Positions 35,079 to 46,876 of a DNA stretch of 64,000 bases are shown here, piece after piece (the first letter of the stretch is position 1; the number at the start of each line of letters is the position of its first letter). The notes below the pieces were generated by a model, which made no database searches, was not told where the DNA came from, and saw nothing but the letters and a program-made list of their open reading frames with translations. Origin of the DNA: Sycon ciliatum (taxonomy: Eukaryota; Porifera; Calcarea; Leucosolenida; Sycettidae); contig NC_088651.1 in assembly GCF_964019385.1 (NCBI RefSeq), forward strand, positions 6,083,696 through 6,147,695. Reading direction: 5' to 3'. The position numbers and the translations under genes were made by a program.

Positions 35079-35555
35079 TGTACATTATGCACAAAAACAC
35101 AACATAAAGTGATACACAATGATACAATAATTATTAGTCACTCCAATAGTACACTGATTTCAATCTCTTCAATTGGTACACCAAGAAAATTGTTCACTGG
35201 AAATCCCCAATTTCCTTTCAGCAAACATTCCAAGATTCCCCTGGGACCATTGCAGAATACATAAAGTATATTACCTGATTTTCTGTATTTTAAATTCCCT
35301 TGTTGAACTCTCTATGCATCTAACACAGTGATGAAGAGTTGGAAGTGACCGTGACCCAGGTACTGCCAATGGAAGGGGGTTTATGACCTGACGAACAACA
35401 CAGGTACGGCCAATGGAGGGGGGGGGGGTATACCAGTCTATTCTAGAGGCATACAAACATTTGTTTGCCTTCAGATGCACTCCAAGCATTTCGGTCTCCT
35501 TGTTTCACAACTGACACAAAGCAAGCAAATCCAGGCGGAAGCAATCGCGGCTTAC

Positions 35556-35823
35556 CACGCTTTCTGTACAACTCTATGAGCTGAGATTTGATCTCCTGCA
35601 CAACTGGGAGAGTTCGCTGGTGCTCCCAGAGTTTCTCAAAGAAGGGTACAAAGGTAGCGTTGTGGCCTCTCTCCAATATCTCTATCAGCGTCTCACTCTT
35701 GCCGAAGTCTGTGCCCTCTGCAAGGCTTTGAAGATCTCTTGGAGACAGCCATTCCTGAAAATAGTTGATCATGTCTTTCACCCTTAGGTTTTCAGCAAGC
35801 TTGGGCTTGTACAGAACATCAGC
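35556..35823 (-). CDS. CARD-like exon 1 of the CARD/Cys-His gene
   Basis: Acceptor GTGTGCATCCTTTAG|GCT GAT GTT; donor AAGCGTG|GTAAGCC. It is 268 bases, phase 0 to 1, about 89 residues. It shows the same module as the exon at 30078-30351: an opening helix (VKDMINYFQEWL), a LIEILERG segment, then ATFVPFFEKLWE and a final helix (IKSQLIELYRKRG). This is the first of at least four such modules. It joins in phase to the exon ending at 43424 across a 7.6-kb intron that holds the 32-bp satellite. Confidence 0.8.
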
Positions 35824-36431
35824 CTAAAGGATGCACACAAGATATAGAACATGGAATTAGAACACAGTTTAACTGAAGTACCCCGCTAGACTCAAATTCA
35901 AAAACAAGCACGTAGGAAACACACACACCCAAGGTGATCTCAGGGTCTGTGTGTGTGTGTGGTAGTCTGCGTGCCTATAAAGAGGACGCTAAAGAGAGGG
36001 AAGTGAAGAAAATAAGGCAAAGGATGGGGCAGCAAGAGTGGATGTCTTTGCGATGGAGGGGTGCAACATCATTCCAGTAGCGTTTTGCTGTTCTAGAGAG
36101 GTAGACACAGAACATTCTTCTTTCTTTTTTTTGACAAACTTACTTCCATACTCCAAAAGACCTTGAAGAAAATGATAGGAAATGTTTGGAAGCAGTTCAA
36201 GAAAAGATGAGAGTAAGATGCTGGTGACAGGGTTGTTAGGATTTAGAGGAGATGTGACTTGAACATAACCACACACCACATGCATGCAATACCGCCGTGG
36301 ATATCCGCCCACGTGGCTTTTCCAGTTAGGCCGATGTAAGCCAGTGTCACCCTCCCGCTTAATCAATTCAGCACGTACACACAGTTCGACCTGCGGTTTG
36401 GTTGAACCTGCATTGCCACTCCCCCCATAAG
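35824..36431. other. intron sequence, no firm exon
   Basis: A (GT)n of about 15 bases sits near 35947. A minus-strand acceptor and donor pair around GTCTTTTGGAGTATGGAA (36141-36158) would give an 18-base micro-exon in phase 0. It is too short to call. Confidence 0.4.
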
Positions 36432-36439
36432 TACAGTAG

Positions 36440-39400
36440 AACTTCCCTTATCCAGGCAGGTTAGGACCGAGCACTGCCCTTATCCAGGCAGGTTGGGACC
36501 GAGAACTGCCCTTATCCAGGCAGGTTTGGACCAAACACTGCCCTTATCCAGGCAGGTTGGGACCGAGATCTGCCCTTATCCAGGCAGGTTGGGACCGAGA
36601 ACTGCCCTTATCCAGGCAGGTTGGGACCGAGAACTGCCCTTATCCAGGCAGGTTTGGACCAAACACTGCCCTTATCCAGGCAGGTTGGGACCGAGATCTG
36701 CCCTTATCCAGGCAGGTTGGGACCGAGAACTGCCCTTATCCAGGCAGGTTGGGACCGAGAACTGCCCTTATCCAGGCAGGTTTGGACCAAACACTGCCCT
36801 TATCCAGGCAGGTTGGGACCGAGATCTGCCCTTATCCAGGCAGGTTGGGACCGAGAACTGCCCTTATCCAGGCAGGTTTGGACCAAACACTGCCCTTATC
36901 CAGGCAGGTTTGGACCGAGAACTGCCCTTATCCAGGCAGGTTTGGACTGAGAACTACCCTTATCCAGGCAGGTTGGGACAGAGAACTGCCCTTATCCAGG
37001 CAGGTTTGGACTGAGAACTGCCCTTATCCAGGCAGGTTTGGACCGAGAACTGCCCTTATCCAGGCAGGTTTGGACCAAACACTGCCCTTATCCAGGCAGG
37101 TTTGGACCGAGAACTGCCCTTATCCAGGCAGGTTGGGACAGAGAACTGCCCTTATCCAGGCAGGTTTGGACCGAGAACTGCCCTTATCCAGGCAGGTTTG
37201 GACCGAGAACTGCCCTTATCCAGGCAGGTTTGGACCGAGAACTGCCCTTATCCAGGCAGGTTTGGACTGAGAACTGCCCTTATCCAGGCAGGTTTGGACC
37301 GAGAACTGCCCTTATCCAGGCAGGTTTGGACTGAGAACTGCCCTTATCCAGGCAGGTTTGGACCGAGAACTGCCCTTATCCAGGCAGGTTGGGACAGAGA
37401 ACTGCCCTTATCCAGGCAGGTTTGGACCGAGAACTGCCCTTATCCAGGCAGGTTTGGACCGAGAACTGCCCTTATCCAGGCAGGTTTGGACCGAGAACTG
37501 CCCTTATCCAGGCAGGTTTGGACTGAGAACTGCCCTTATCCAGGCAGGTTTGGACCGAGAACTGCCCTTATCCAGGCAGGTTTGGACCGAGAACTGCCCT
37601 TATCCAGGCAGGTTGGGACCGAGAACTGCCCTTATCCAGGCAGGTTTGGACCAAACACTGCCCTTATCCAGGCAGGTTGGGACCGAGATCTGCCCTTATC
37701 CAGGCAGGTTGGGACCGAGAACTGCCCTTATCCAGGCAGGTTTGGACCAAACACTGCCCTTATCCAGGCAGGTTTGGACCGAGAACTGCCCTTATCCAGG
37801 CAGGTTTGGACTGAGAACTACCCTTATCCAGGCAGGTTGGGACAGAGAACTGCCCTTATCCAGGCAGGTTTGGACTGAGAACTGCCCTTATCCAGGCAGG
37901 TTTGGACCGAGAACTGCCCTTATCCAGGCAGGTTTGGACTGAGAACTGCCCTTATCCAGGCAGGTTTGGACCGAGAACTGCCCTTATCCAGGCAGGTTGG
38001 GACAGAGAACTGCCCTTATCCAGGCAGGTTTGGACCGAGAACTGCCCTTATCCAGGCAGGTTTGGACCGAGAACTGCCCTTATCCAGGCAGGTTTGGACC
38101 GAGAACTGCCCTTATCCAGGCAGGTTTGGACTGAGAACTGCCCTTATCCAGGCAGGTTTGGACCGAGAACTGCCCTTATCCAGGCAGGTTTGGACTGAGA
38201 ACTGCCCTTATCCAGGCAGGTTTGGACCGAGAACTGCCCTTATCCAGGCAGGTTGGGACAGAGAACTGCCCTTATCCAGGCAGGTTTGGACCGAGAACTG
38301 CCCTTATCCAGGCAGGTTTGGACCGAGAACTGCCCTTATCCAGGCAGGTTTGGACCGAGAACTGCCCTTATCCAGGCAGGTTTGGACTGAGAACTGCCCT
38401 TATCCAGGCAGGTTTGGACCGAGAACTGCCCTTATCCAGGCAGGTTTGGACTGAGAACTGCCCTTATCCAGGCAGGTTTGGACCGAGAACTGCCCTTATC
38501 CAGGCAGGTTGGGACAGAGAACTGCCCTTATCCAGGCAGGTTTGGACCGAGAACTGCCCTTATCCAGGCAGGTTTGGACCGAGAACTGCCCTTATCCAGG
38601 CAGGTTTGGACCGAGAACTGCCCTTATCCAGGCAGGTTTGGACTGAGAACTGCCCTTATCCAGGCAGGTTTGGACTGAGAACTGCCCTTATCCAGGCAGG
38701 TTTGGACCAAACACTGCCCTTATCCAGGCAGGTTGGGACCGAGATCTGCCCTTATCCAGGCAGGTTGGGACCGAGAACTGCCCTTATCCAGGCAGGTTGG
38801 GACCGAGAACTGCCCTTATCCAGGCAGGTTTGGACCAAACACTGCCCTTATCCAGGCAGGTTGGGACCGAGATCTGCCCTTATCCAGGCAGGTTGGGACC
38901 GAGAACTGCCCTTATCCAGGCAGGTTTGGACCAAACACTGCCCTTATCCAGGCAGGTTTGGACCGAGAACTGCCCTTATCCAGGCAGGTTTGGACTGAGA
39001 ACTACCCTTATCCAGGCAGGTTGGGACAGAGAACTGCCCTTATCCAGGCAGGTTTGGACTGAGAACTGCCCTTATCCAGGCAGGTTTGGACCGAGAACTG
39101 CCCTTATCCAGGCAGGTTTGGACTGAGAACTGCCCTTATCCAGGCAGGTTTGGACCGAGAACTGCCCTTATCCAGGCAGGTTGGGACAGAGAACTGCCCT
39201 TATCCAGGCAGGTTTGGACCGAGAACTGCCCTTATCCAGGCAGGTTTGGACCGAGAACTGCCCTTATCCAGGCAGGTTTGGACCGAGAACTGCCCTTATC
39301 CAGGCAGGTTTGGACTGAGAACTGCCCTTATCCAGGCAGGTTTGGACCGAGAACTGCCCTTATCCAGGCAGGTTTGGACTGAGAACTGCCCTTATCCAGG

Positions 39401-42400
39401 CAGGTTTGGACCGAGAACTGCCCTTATCCAGGCAGGTTGGGACAGAGAACTGCCCTTATCCAGGCAGGTTTGGACCGAGAACTGCCCTTATCCAGGCAGG
39501 TTTGGACCGAGAACTGCCCTTATCCAGGCAGGTTTGGACCGAGAACTGCCCTTATCCAGGCAGGTTTGGACTGAGAACTGCCCTTATCCAGGCAGGTTTG
39601 GACCGAGAACTGCCCTTATCCAGGCAGGTTTGGACCGAGAACTGCCCTTATCCAGGCAGGTTGGGACCGAGAACTGCCCTTATCCAGGCAGGTTTGGACC
39701 AAACACTGCCCTTATCCAGGCAGGTTGGGACCGAGATCTGCCCTTATCCAGGCAGGTTGGGACCGAGAACTGCCCTTATCCAGGCAGGTTTGGACCAAAC
39801 ACTGCCCTTATCCAGGCAGGTTTGGACCGAGAACTGCCCTTATCCAGGCAGGTTTGGACTGAGAACTACCCTTATCCAGGCAGGTTGGGACAGAGAACTG
39901 CCCTTATCCAGGCAGGTTTGGACTGAGAACTGCCCTTATCCAGGCAGGTTTGGACCGAGAACTGCCCTTATCCAGGCAGGTTTGGACTGAGAACTGCCCT
40001 TATCCAGGCAGGTTTGGACCGAGAACTGCCCTTATCCAGGCAGGTTGGGACAGAGAACTGCCCTTATCCAGGCAGGTTTGGACCGAGAACTGCCCTTATC
40101 CAGGCAGGTTTGGACCGAGAACTGCCCTTATCCAGGCAGGTTTGGACCGAGAACTGCCCTTATCCAGGCAGGTTTGGACTGAGAACTGCCCTTATCCAGG
40201 CAGGTTTGGACCGAGAACTGCCCTTATCCAGGCAGGTTTGGACTGAGAACTGCCCTTATCCAGGCAGGTTTGGACCGAGAACTGCCCTTATCCAGGCAGG
40301 TTGGGACAGAGAACTGCCCTTATCCAGGCAGGTTTGGACCGAGAACTGCCCTTATCCAGGCAGGTTTGGACCGAGAACTGCCCTTATCCAGGCAGGTTTG
40401 GACCGAGAACTGCCCTTATCCAGGCAGGTTTGGACTGAGAACTGCCCTTATCCAGGCAGGTTTGGACCGAGAACTGCCCTTATCCAGGCAGGTTTGGACT
40501 GAGAACTGCCCTTATCCAGGCAGGTTTGGACCGAGAACTGCCCTTATCCAGGCAGGTTGGGACAGAGAACTGCCCTTATCCAGGCAGGTTTGGACCGAGA
40601 ACTGCCCTTATCCAGGCAGGTTTGGACCGAGAACTGCCCTTATCCAGGCAGGTTTGGACCGAGAACTGCCCTTATCCAGGCAGGTTTGGACTGAGAACTG
40701 CCCTTATCCAGGCAGGTTTGGACCGAGAACTGCCCTTATCCAGGCAGGTTTGGACTGAGAACTGCCCTTATCCAGGCAGGTTTGGACTGAGAACTGCCCT
40801 TATCCAGGCAGGTTTGGACCGAGAACTGCCCTTATCCAGGCAGGTTTGGACTGAGAACTGCCCTTATCCAGGCAGGTTTGGACCGAGAACTGCCCTTATC
40901 CAGGCAGGTTTGGACCGAGAACTGCCCTTATCCAGGCAGGTTTGGACTGAGAACTGCCCTTATCCAGGCAGGTTTGGACCGAGAACTGCCCTTATCCAGG
41001 CAGGTTTGGACTGAGAACTGCCCTTATCCAGGCAGGTTTGGACTGAGAACTGCCCTTATCCAGGCAGGTTTGGACTGAGAACTGCCCTTATCCAGGCAGG
41101 TTTGGACTGAGAACTGCCCTTATCCAGGCAGGTTTGGACTGAGAATTGCCCTTATCCAGGCAGGTTTGGACTGAGAACTGCCCTTATCCAGGCAGGTTTG
41201 GACTGAGAACTGCCCTTATCCAGGCAGGTTTGGACCGAGAACTGCCCTTATCCAGGCAGGTTTGGACTGAGAACTGCCCTTATCCAGGCAGGTTTGGACT
41301 GAGAACTGCCCTTATCCAGGCAGGTTTGGACTGAGAACTGCCCTTATCCAGGCAGGTTTGGACTGAGAACTGCCCTTATCCAGGCAGGTTTGGACTGAGA
41401 ACTGCCCTTATCCAGGCAGGTTTGGACTGAGAACTGCCCTTATCCAGGCAGGTTTGGACTGAGAACTGCCCTTATCCAGGCAGGTTTGGACCGAGAACTG
41501 CCCTTATCCAGGCAGGTTTGGACTGAGAACTGCCCTTATCCAGGCAGGTTTGGACTGAGAACTGCCCTTATCCAGGCAGGTTTGGACCGAGAACTGCCCT
41601 TATCCAGGCAGGTTTGGACCGAGAACTGCCCTTATCCAGGCAGGTTTGGACTGAGAACTGCCCTTATCCAGGCAGGTTTGGACCGAGAACTGCCCTTATC
41701 CAGGCAGGTTTGGACCGAGAACTGCCCTTATCCAGGCAGGTTTGGACTGAGAACTGCCCTTATCCAGGCAGGTTTGGACCGAGAACTGCCCTTATCCAGG
41801 CAGGTTTGGACCGAGAACTGCCCTTATCCAGGCAGGTTTGGACCGAGAACTGCCCTTATCCAGGCAGGTTTGGACTGAGAACTGCCCTTATCCAGGCAGG
41901 TTTGGACCGAGAACTGCCCTTATCCAGGCAGGTTTGGACTGAGAACTGCCCTTATCCAGGCAGGTTTGGACTGAGAACTGCCCTTATCCAGGCAGGTTTG
42001 GACCGAGAACTGCCCTTATCCAGGCAGGTTTGGACTGAGAACTGCCCTTATCCAGGCAGGTTTGGACCGAGAACTGCCCTTATCCAGGCAGGTTTGGACC
42101 GAGAACTGCCCTTATCCAGGCAGGTTTGGACTGAGAACTGCCCTTATCCAGGCAGGTTTGGACCGAGAACTGCCCTTATCCAGGCAGGTTTGGACCGAGA
42201 ACTGCCCTTATCCAGGCAGGTTTGGACCGAGAACTGCCCTTATCCAGGCAGGTTTGGACTGAGAACTGCCCTTATCCAGGCAGGTTTGGACCGAGAACTG
42301 CCCTTATCCAGGCAGGTTGGGACCGAGAACTGCCCTTATCCAGGCAGGTTTGGACCGAGAACTGCCCTTATCCAGGCAGGTTTGGACTGAGAACTGCCCT

Positions 42401-42505
42401 TATCCAGGCAGGTTTGGACTGAGAACTGCCCTTATCCAGGCAGGTTTGGACAGAGAATTGCCCTTATCCAGGCAGGTTTGGACCGAGAACTGCCCTTATC
42501 CAGGA
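36440..42505. repeat. 32-bp satellite array, about 190 copies
   Basis: The unit is TTGGACCGAGAACTGCCCTT plus ATCCAGGCAGGT. Variants (GGGACCGAGATCTG, GGACCAAACACTG, GGACTGAGAACTG, GGGACAGAGAACTG) recur in order. Blocks reappear at 864 bases (27 units) and at 2,048 bases (64 units), for example 37038/39086 and 37902/39950, so the array has higher-order structure. Because 32 is not a multiple of three, long open frames cycle through all phases and are meaningless. The CTTATCCAGG in each unit equals part of the host element's terminal repeat. Confidence 0.97.
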
Positions 42506-42753
42506 ATTGCCCGTAACTCAGACCATACAGTACGTACTACTGTCAGACAACACCGAATTAATATTCGGCACATATTTATTTTTAAATAAACATCGAGGCG
42601 GCAATAGTTTAGAATTGCTTCGTATCCACTCGTTTTTGATATAATAAAGCCTTTGTGAAACGTCGGTTCAGCTCGTTCTGTTCATCGCAATTCTAAAACA
42701 TGTTTACTTCAAAGGATTAGTCAGGGAAGTGGACTGCCTCAAAAGAGAAAAAA

Positions 42754-42852
42754 TGCCAGACCCACTCGGACTCAAACCCGGGACCTTGCTTGTCATGAGC
42801 AATGCTCTAACCATCTGAGGTATGGGGCATCTGAGCTACGGGGCTAGGCCGG
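42754..42852 (-). mobile_element. tRNA-like SINE head or tRNA pseudogene
   Basis: Read on minus: GCCCCGTAGCTCAGATG, then CCCATACCTCAGATGGTTAG, then GCATTGCTCATGACAAGC and GGTCCCGGGTTTGAGTCC (B box). The D-arm region is partly duplicated, which rules out a working tRNA. It differs from the other SINE family in this window. Confidence 0.6.
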
Positions 42853-43423
42853 ATATAGAAGGTGCTGACACGTTTTTCACTCCAAAGGCGGCTCACAACA
42901 TGTGCCACACATACTAATGGCACTTGGGTCTTTTCCCCTCCCCCAGCATATTTATTTTCGGCTATTTTCGGCCTTGGCATTTTTCGCCAAAAACTTGTTG
43001 CGGCTGAAATTTTCCTTTGCAGGGTTCAGTGTGACAGTGCGTACAGGTAGCGGCAGTACAGGCCGAAATTGTAATGCGGCCGAAATGTGTTTGAGCCCTG
43101 GGCGGCAGAAATTTAAACATACCAAAAATTTGCAGACCAACGCTACATGTAAGTAGAATCGCTTTACACCAGTCAATAGTTCTTGAGGCACGTTTTCACT
43201 GGAAAACCATTTTTTGTGACTCGAGAGCGGTCAGAAAGGTGTCCGGTAGATAGATGTGCCCGGATTAGAGGGGCATCCGGATAAGAGGAGTTTTCCTGTA
43301 CCTCGAGTACTTTCAGTCAGTCGGTTCAGACGTGATCTGTTTTTTTCTTTCTTTATCTTAAGTCACATGACATCATTCATGTCCGAAAACAAAATTTGTA
43401 CACAGTCATCTAATGTTACTCAC

Positions 43424-43480
43424 TTCTCTCCATAGGTTTGGGTAGCGGCGAAGAAAGCCAGTGTCTCCAAGCAGCAGCAT
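43424..43480 (-). CDS. first recognisable coding exon of the CARD/Cys-His gene (5' end uncertain)
   Basis: Donor AGAGAA|GTGAGTAAC, exiting in phase 0 and matching the acceptor of CARD-like exon 1. In-frame ATG at 43480 gives MLLLGDTGFLRRYPNLWRE. The frame stays open upstream to about 43765 through a CAG/CTG-rich tract that would read as poly-Ala, so translation could begin further up or an upstream exon may feed in. Similarity to the 32052-32114 exon supports coding. Confidence 0.55.
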
Positions 43481-43607
43481 AACGTCGAGCTCCCCCGCAT
43501 CCTCTCCACTAGCGGGGCCAGTGCCATACACATTTCTGGCACTTTGCTGACGTCCGGGGCTGTAGCGCGTGGCTGCAGCTGCAGTGGCTCCATGAGTCGG
43601 CTGGACA

Positions 43608-43745
43608 AGAAGCGATCGAACAACAGCAGCAACAGCAGCAACAACAACAGCAGCAGTAACAGCAGTAGTAACAGCAGCAGCAATAGCAGAAACAGCAACA
43701 GCATCCGCAGCAGCATCCGCAGCAGCAGCAGTAGCAGCAGCAGGA
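43608..43745. repeat. CAG/AAC trinucleotide repeat
   Basis: Interrupted CAG repeats (AGCAGCAACAGC). On the minus strand, in frame with the neighbouring exon, this is Ala-rich; on the plus strand it reads Ser/Asn. Most likely 5' untranslated or intronic. Confidence 0.85.
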
Positions 43746-43871
43746 CAAGACAATTTGGTTGGTATTGAATAACATGGTTAAGACAGGTTCTTTGTATGGC
43801 CTTCGTAGCCGATTGGTCAAAATAATGGTGGTGGGGTGGGGATCCAGGGATCCTGCATTACCCTGAATGTC

Positions 43872-44130
43872 AACCGTGCTGCGACCCACAGTTAATTGGG
43901 AACTCGTGGCCTGGCATGAGTAATACATGGATGTGGCAAATGGGATCAAGGCCTTTGGCCTCTGGTTGGTGGATCTGATCTATCCTCCCCCACCGTTTAG
44001 GAGCCGCATCTGACGCCTGATCATGGGGTGGTGGCATCCCACGGAAGCGGAAAGGTGGTTCTTGACCAGAGAGTTGTACGACTCCTTGTTCTTGACCTGC
44101 CCGGTACGCGAATCCCGCCGAATTTATTAT
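43872..44130 (+). mobile_element. tRNA-derived SINE, headless plus copy
   Basis: Matches the reverse of the 27890 copy (GACCCACAGTTAATTGGGAACTC, then GGATCTGATCTA..CTCC, then GTGGCATCCCACGGA). It lacks the tRNA-like head. Opposite orientation to the other three copies. Confidence 0.65.
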
Positions 44131-44287
44131 TTTTATTTTTATATGTTGCAATCATGCAGAGAGATTTCAATCAAAAGTTAGGGAAGTTCTTTCATTTAAA
44201 TCCTGGTTTGCGAGTACACCTGAAGTCCGTACTGAGCTCTCGTGCAGCTTCCCTCTACTACATGATAGTAATCACTGGAACACGAGT

Positions 44288-44467
44288 ACGGTAAAACCTG
44301 GTGCAAGCGACCTCTGGGTATAGCGACCACCTGCTCTTAACGACCGTTTTTCCATGCACGGACAGTTCTACGCAGACACTGTGGGAGCTGGTTCTAAAGA
44401 CCACCTGGCTTTAACGACCACTTTTACTTGCACCGTGGAGTGGTCGCTTAAACCAGGTTTTACTGTA
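44288..44467. mobile_element. MITE with ACGGTAAAACCTGG / CCAGGTTTTACTGT ends
   Basis: Inverted ends. The interior repeats GCGACCACC and ACGACC phrases. Same group as 2767-2960. Confidence 0.7.
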
Positions 44468-44487
44468 CTAGTCTGCTTGCAGCAACA

Positions 44488-44585
44488 GAAGGTGAGGATT
44501 GTCTATCTTACCCTGTACTTGCTATGAGGATTGTCTATCTTACCCTGTACTTGCTATGAGGATTGTCTATCTTACCCTGTGATTG
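44488..44585. repeat. three-copy 31-bp tandem repeat
   Basis: The unit is GAGGATTGTCTATCTTACCC plus TGTACTTGCTAT. Confidence 0.9.
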
Positions 44586-44697
44586 CTAGCCATATCTAGG
44601 CCTGAATGTGAGCAAACGGCTCAACACTCAGCCAGGAATGTGCCACTGGGAGACCATCTTGATCAGGTAGACCAGCAAGGAACTAGACGATAGCCTG

Positions 44698-45108
<411 letters not shown>

Positions 45109-45210
45109 CATAAGTGGGTATACCCAGGTTTCAACAGTGCTCAACACCACAGGGGCGGAGCGTAACCACAAAGGTCAAAAAGAATGGTTTCACCAATTAT
45201 AGAAACATAC

Positions 45211-45266
45211 GTTGTAACGCTGCGTTTCATGCACGTAGCTAAATGCTAAGGCAATCATCAGACAAC
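45211..45266 (-). ncRNA. hammerhead ribozyme, minus arm
   Basis: Mirror of the plus-arm ribozyme at 45267-45322. GTTGT, CTGATGA, an extended stem II, GAAA and a short stem III CGCAGCG are followed by UU and ACAAC. Confidence 0.8.
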
Positions 45267-45322
45267 GTTGTCTGATGATTGCCTTAGCATTTAGCTACGT
45301 GCATGAAACGCAGCGTTACAAC
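45267..45322 (+). ncRNA. hammerhead ribozyme, plus arm
   Basis: Stem I GTTGT (45267-45271) pairs with ACAAC (45318-45322). The core is CTGATGA (45272-45278). Stem II (45279-45304) has TGC/GCA and TAGC/GCTA pairing. GAAA is at 45305-45308 and stem III CGCAGCG at 45309-45315. The cut site is GUU, after 45317. All invariant bases are present; stem II is less regular than in the 16174 copy. Confidence 0.82.
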
Positions 45323-45383
45323 GTATGTTTCTATAATTGGTGAAACCATTCTTTTTGACCTTTGTAGATAGATAGATAGATAG

Positions 45384-45479
<96 letters not shown>

Positions 45480-45892
45480 GGGGACAGCAAGGTGACTGCA
45501 GAGATTCCTTCGCCAGTGAAGGCCGGGGACAGGCCTGGTCAATACATGGGCATACAAAGGCGCACATCAGCACAAATACCGTAAAGTCGTGGATAAAAGC
45601 CGGGTTTGCATACAAGCATATCGCGGATAGAAGCCTGAAAATCAAACGGGTCAAATGCATAATTATAAGCCTGTCGCGCGTAGAAGCCTGGCTTCTATGC
45701 AAGCACGGATCGGGTAGGTCAAGAGTGCATGCGCTATGTACGGTGCAAAGTAAAACTGCCGCCATACCGGTAGTCAGTGGTAGATCTACGCGTGTCGCGC
45801 GTAGAAGCCTGGCTTCTATGTGCATACTAGCCTGGCAAAAATATCAGTGGTGCATATAAGCATGGTTTGCATACAAGCCTGGTTTGCATTAA

Positions 45893-46872
45893 AGGGGAAG
45901 TGCATCGATTTTTCGAGTAGGGTCCAGAAGAAAGACAATTTGATATCGGTTCGAATGGCATATCTCTCGCTTCCATACGATAAGCCAAACTTGCCAAATC
46001 GCCAATTGTATGCTCACGTTGCCATAGCGACCAGAGCAGTGATGACGTATGAAAGGCTTAGCTCCTCCACAGAGAAGGCCGATCACTGCAGAAATTGGTC
46101 ATTTTTCAATTGTCTTATTGTATTCACGATGTGAAAGAAGTGCTGTGTTCAATGCTGTTAGTGTCGTGAACTATTTATCGCCCTTCTCATGCATTTCCCT
46201 AGGCTGACTGCGCCTAGGAAATGGTTTCCTCCAGGACAAGATGCTTAGAATTCGCCATCTCTCCCATCTCTCCTGAGACATTTTCAGCAAACTTTCAAAC
46301 CTACGACATTATTTCATTCGTCAATCTCCACCACCCGTCGTCTCACCTGGCTTCAGAAGATGTTACGAGAGATAGCAGAGTCGCCAGGAAGCATCACATT
46401 CATCTTCAGGAAGTGGAAAGAGCAAACGGCATGGTCCTTGGTTGGGGGAAATGCTGAACGTCTGATTTGTCCCAACCAAGATTTCAGCATTTTGTTCGTC
46501 ACTATTTTCGCTTATCTGCTGGTGTCTCCGCACTCCAGCTTTCTCCTGTCGGTGTCACGTCCCAGTACACAACCGAGAGGACTACTAACAAACAGTTCAC
46601 TGCACTAACAGCATTGAACACAGCCCTTCTTTCACTTCGTGAATACAATAAACCAATTGAAAATGACCAAATTCTGCAGTGATCGACCTTCTCTGTGGTG
46701 GAGCTAAGCCTTTCGTACGTCATCACTGCGCTGGTCGCTATGGCAACGTGAGTATACAATTGGCGATTTGGCAAGTTTGGCTTATCGTATGGAAGCGAGA
46801 GATATGCCATTCGAACCGACATCAAATTGTCTTTCTTCTGGACCATACTCGAAAAATCGATGCACTTCCCCT
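45893..46872. mobile_element. TTAA-target foldback element A
   Basis: Terminal inverted repeats of about 280 bases begin AGGGGAAGTGCATCGATTTTT and end with its inverse. TTAA sits at both borders (45889-45892 and 46873-46876), the piggyBac target signature. The centre (about 46180-46580) has no recognised gene. Confidence 0.8.
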
Positions 46873-46876
46873 TTAA

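Larger units (their letters stand above)
36432..43300. mobile_element. Tigger-like MITE swollen by an internal satellite
   Basis: The left end TACAGTAGAACTTCCCTTATCC faces the right end GGATAAGAGGAGTTTTCCTGTA. The inner right flank (GTGCCCGGATTAGAGGGGCATCCGG, CTTTCTGACC inverse) matches the left end of the 27791 element. Between the ends lie about 6 kb of 32-bp repeats, and then a tRNA-like SINE head and about 400 bases of other sequence. Confidence 0.65.
45168..45365. mobile_element. perfect foldback element with a hammerhead ribozyme in each arm
   Basis: A palindrome of two arms of about 99 bases, centred at 45266/45267 (ACAAC|GTTGT). It is preceded by CAGTGCTCAACACCACAGGG (from 45135), a leader shared with the foldback at 52317. 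Arms are essentially identical, so it formed recently or is maintained. It lies between GATA/GA microsatellite blocks. The design suggests a Penelope-like or retrozyme derivative. Confidence 0.8.

Noticed and set aside
36141-36158. 18-base micro-exon VFWSME before CARD-like exon 1
   Set aside because: Good acceptor tract and donor, but it competes with the better supported exon ending at 43424 and is too short to judge.
36440-42505. CRISPR-like array or a repetitive protein (PGRFGPRTALIQA-type frames)
   Set aside because: The repeats are contiguous with no unique spacers, and the 32-base unit keeps all three frames open, so long frames are automatic.
42754-42852. A functional tRNA gene
   Set aside because: The D-arm region is duplicated and the acceptor stem does not close. 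It fits a SINE head or pseudogene better.
43424-43765. Poly-alanine protein over the CAG repeat
   Set aside because: The frame lacks an ATG in the repeat and has a stop just upstream. The tract is more likely untranslated.
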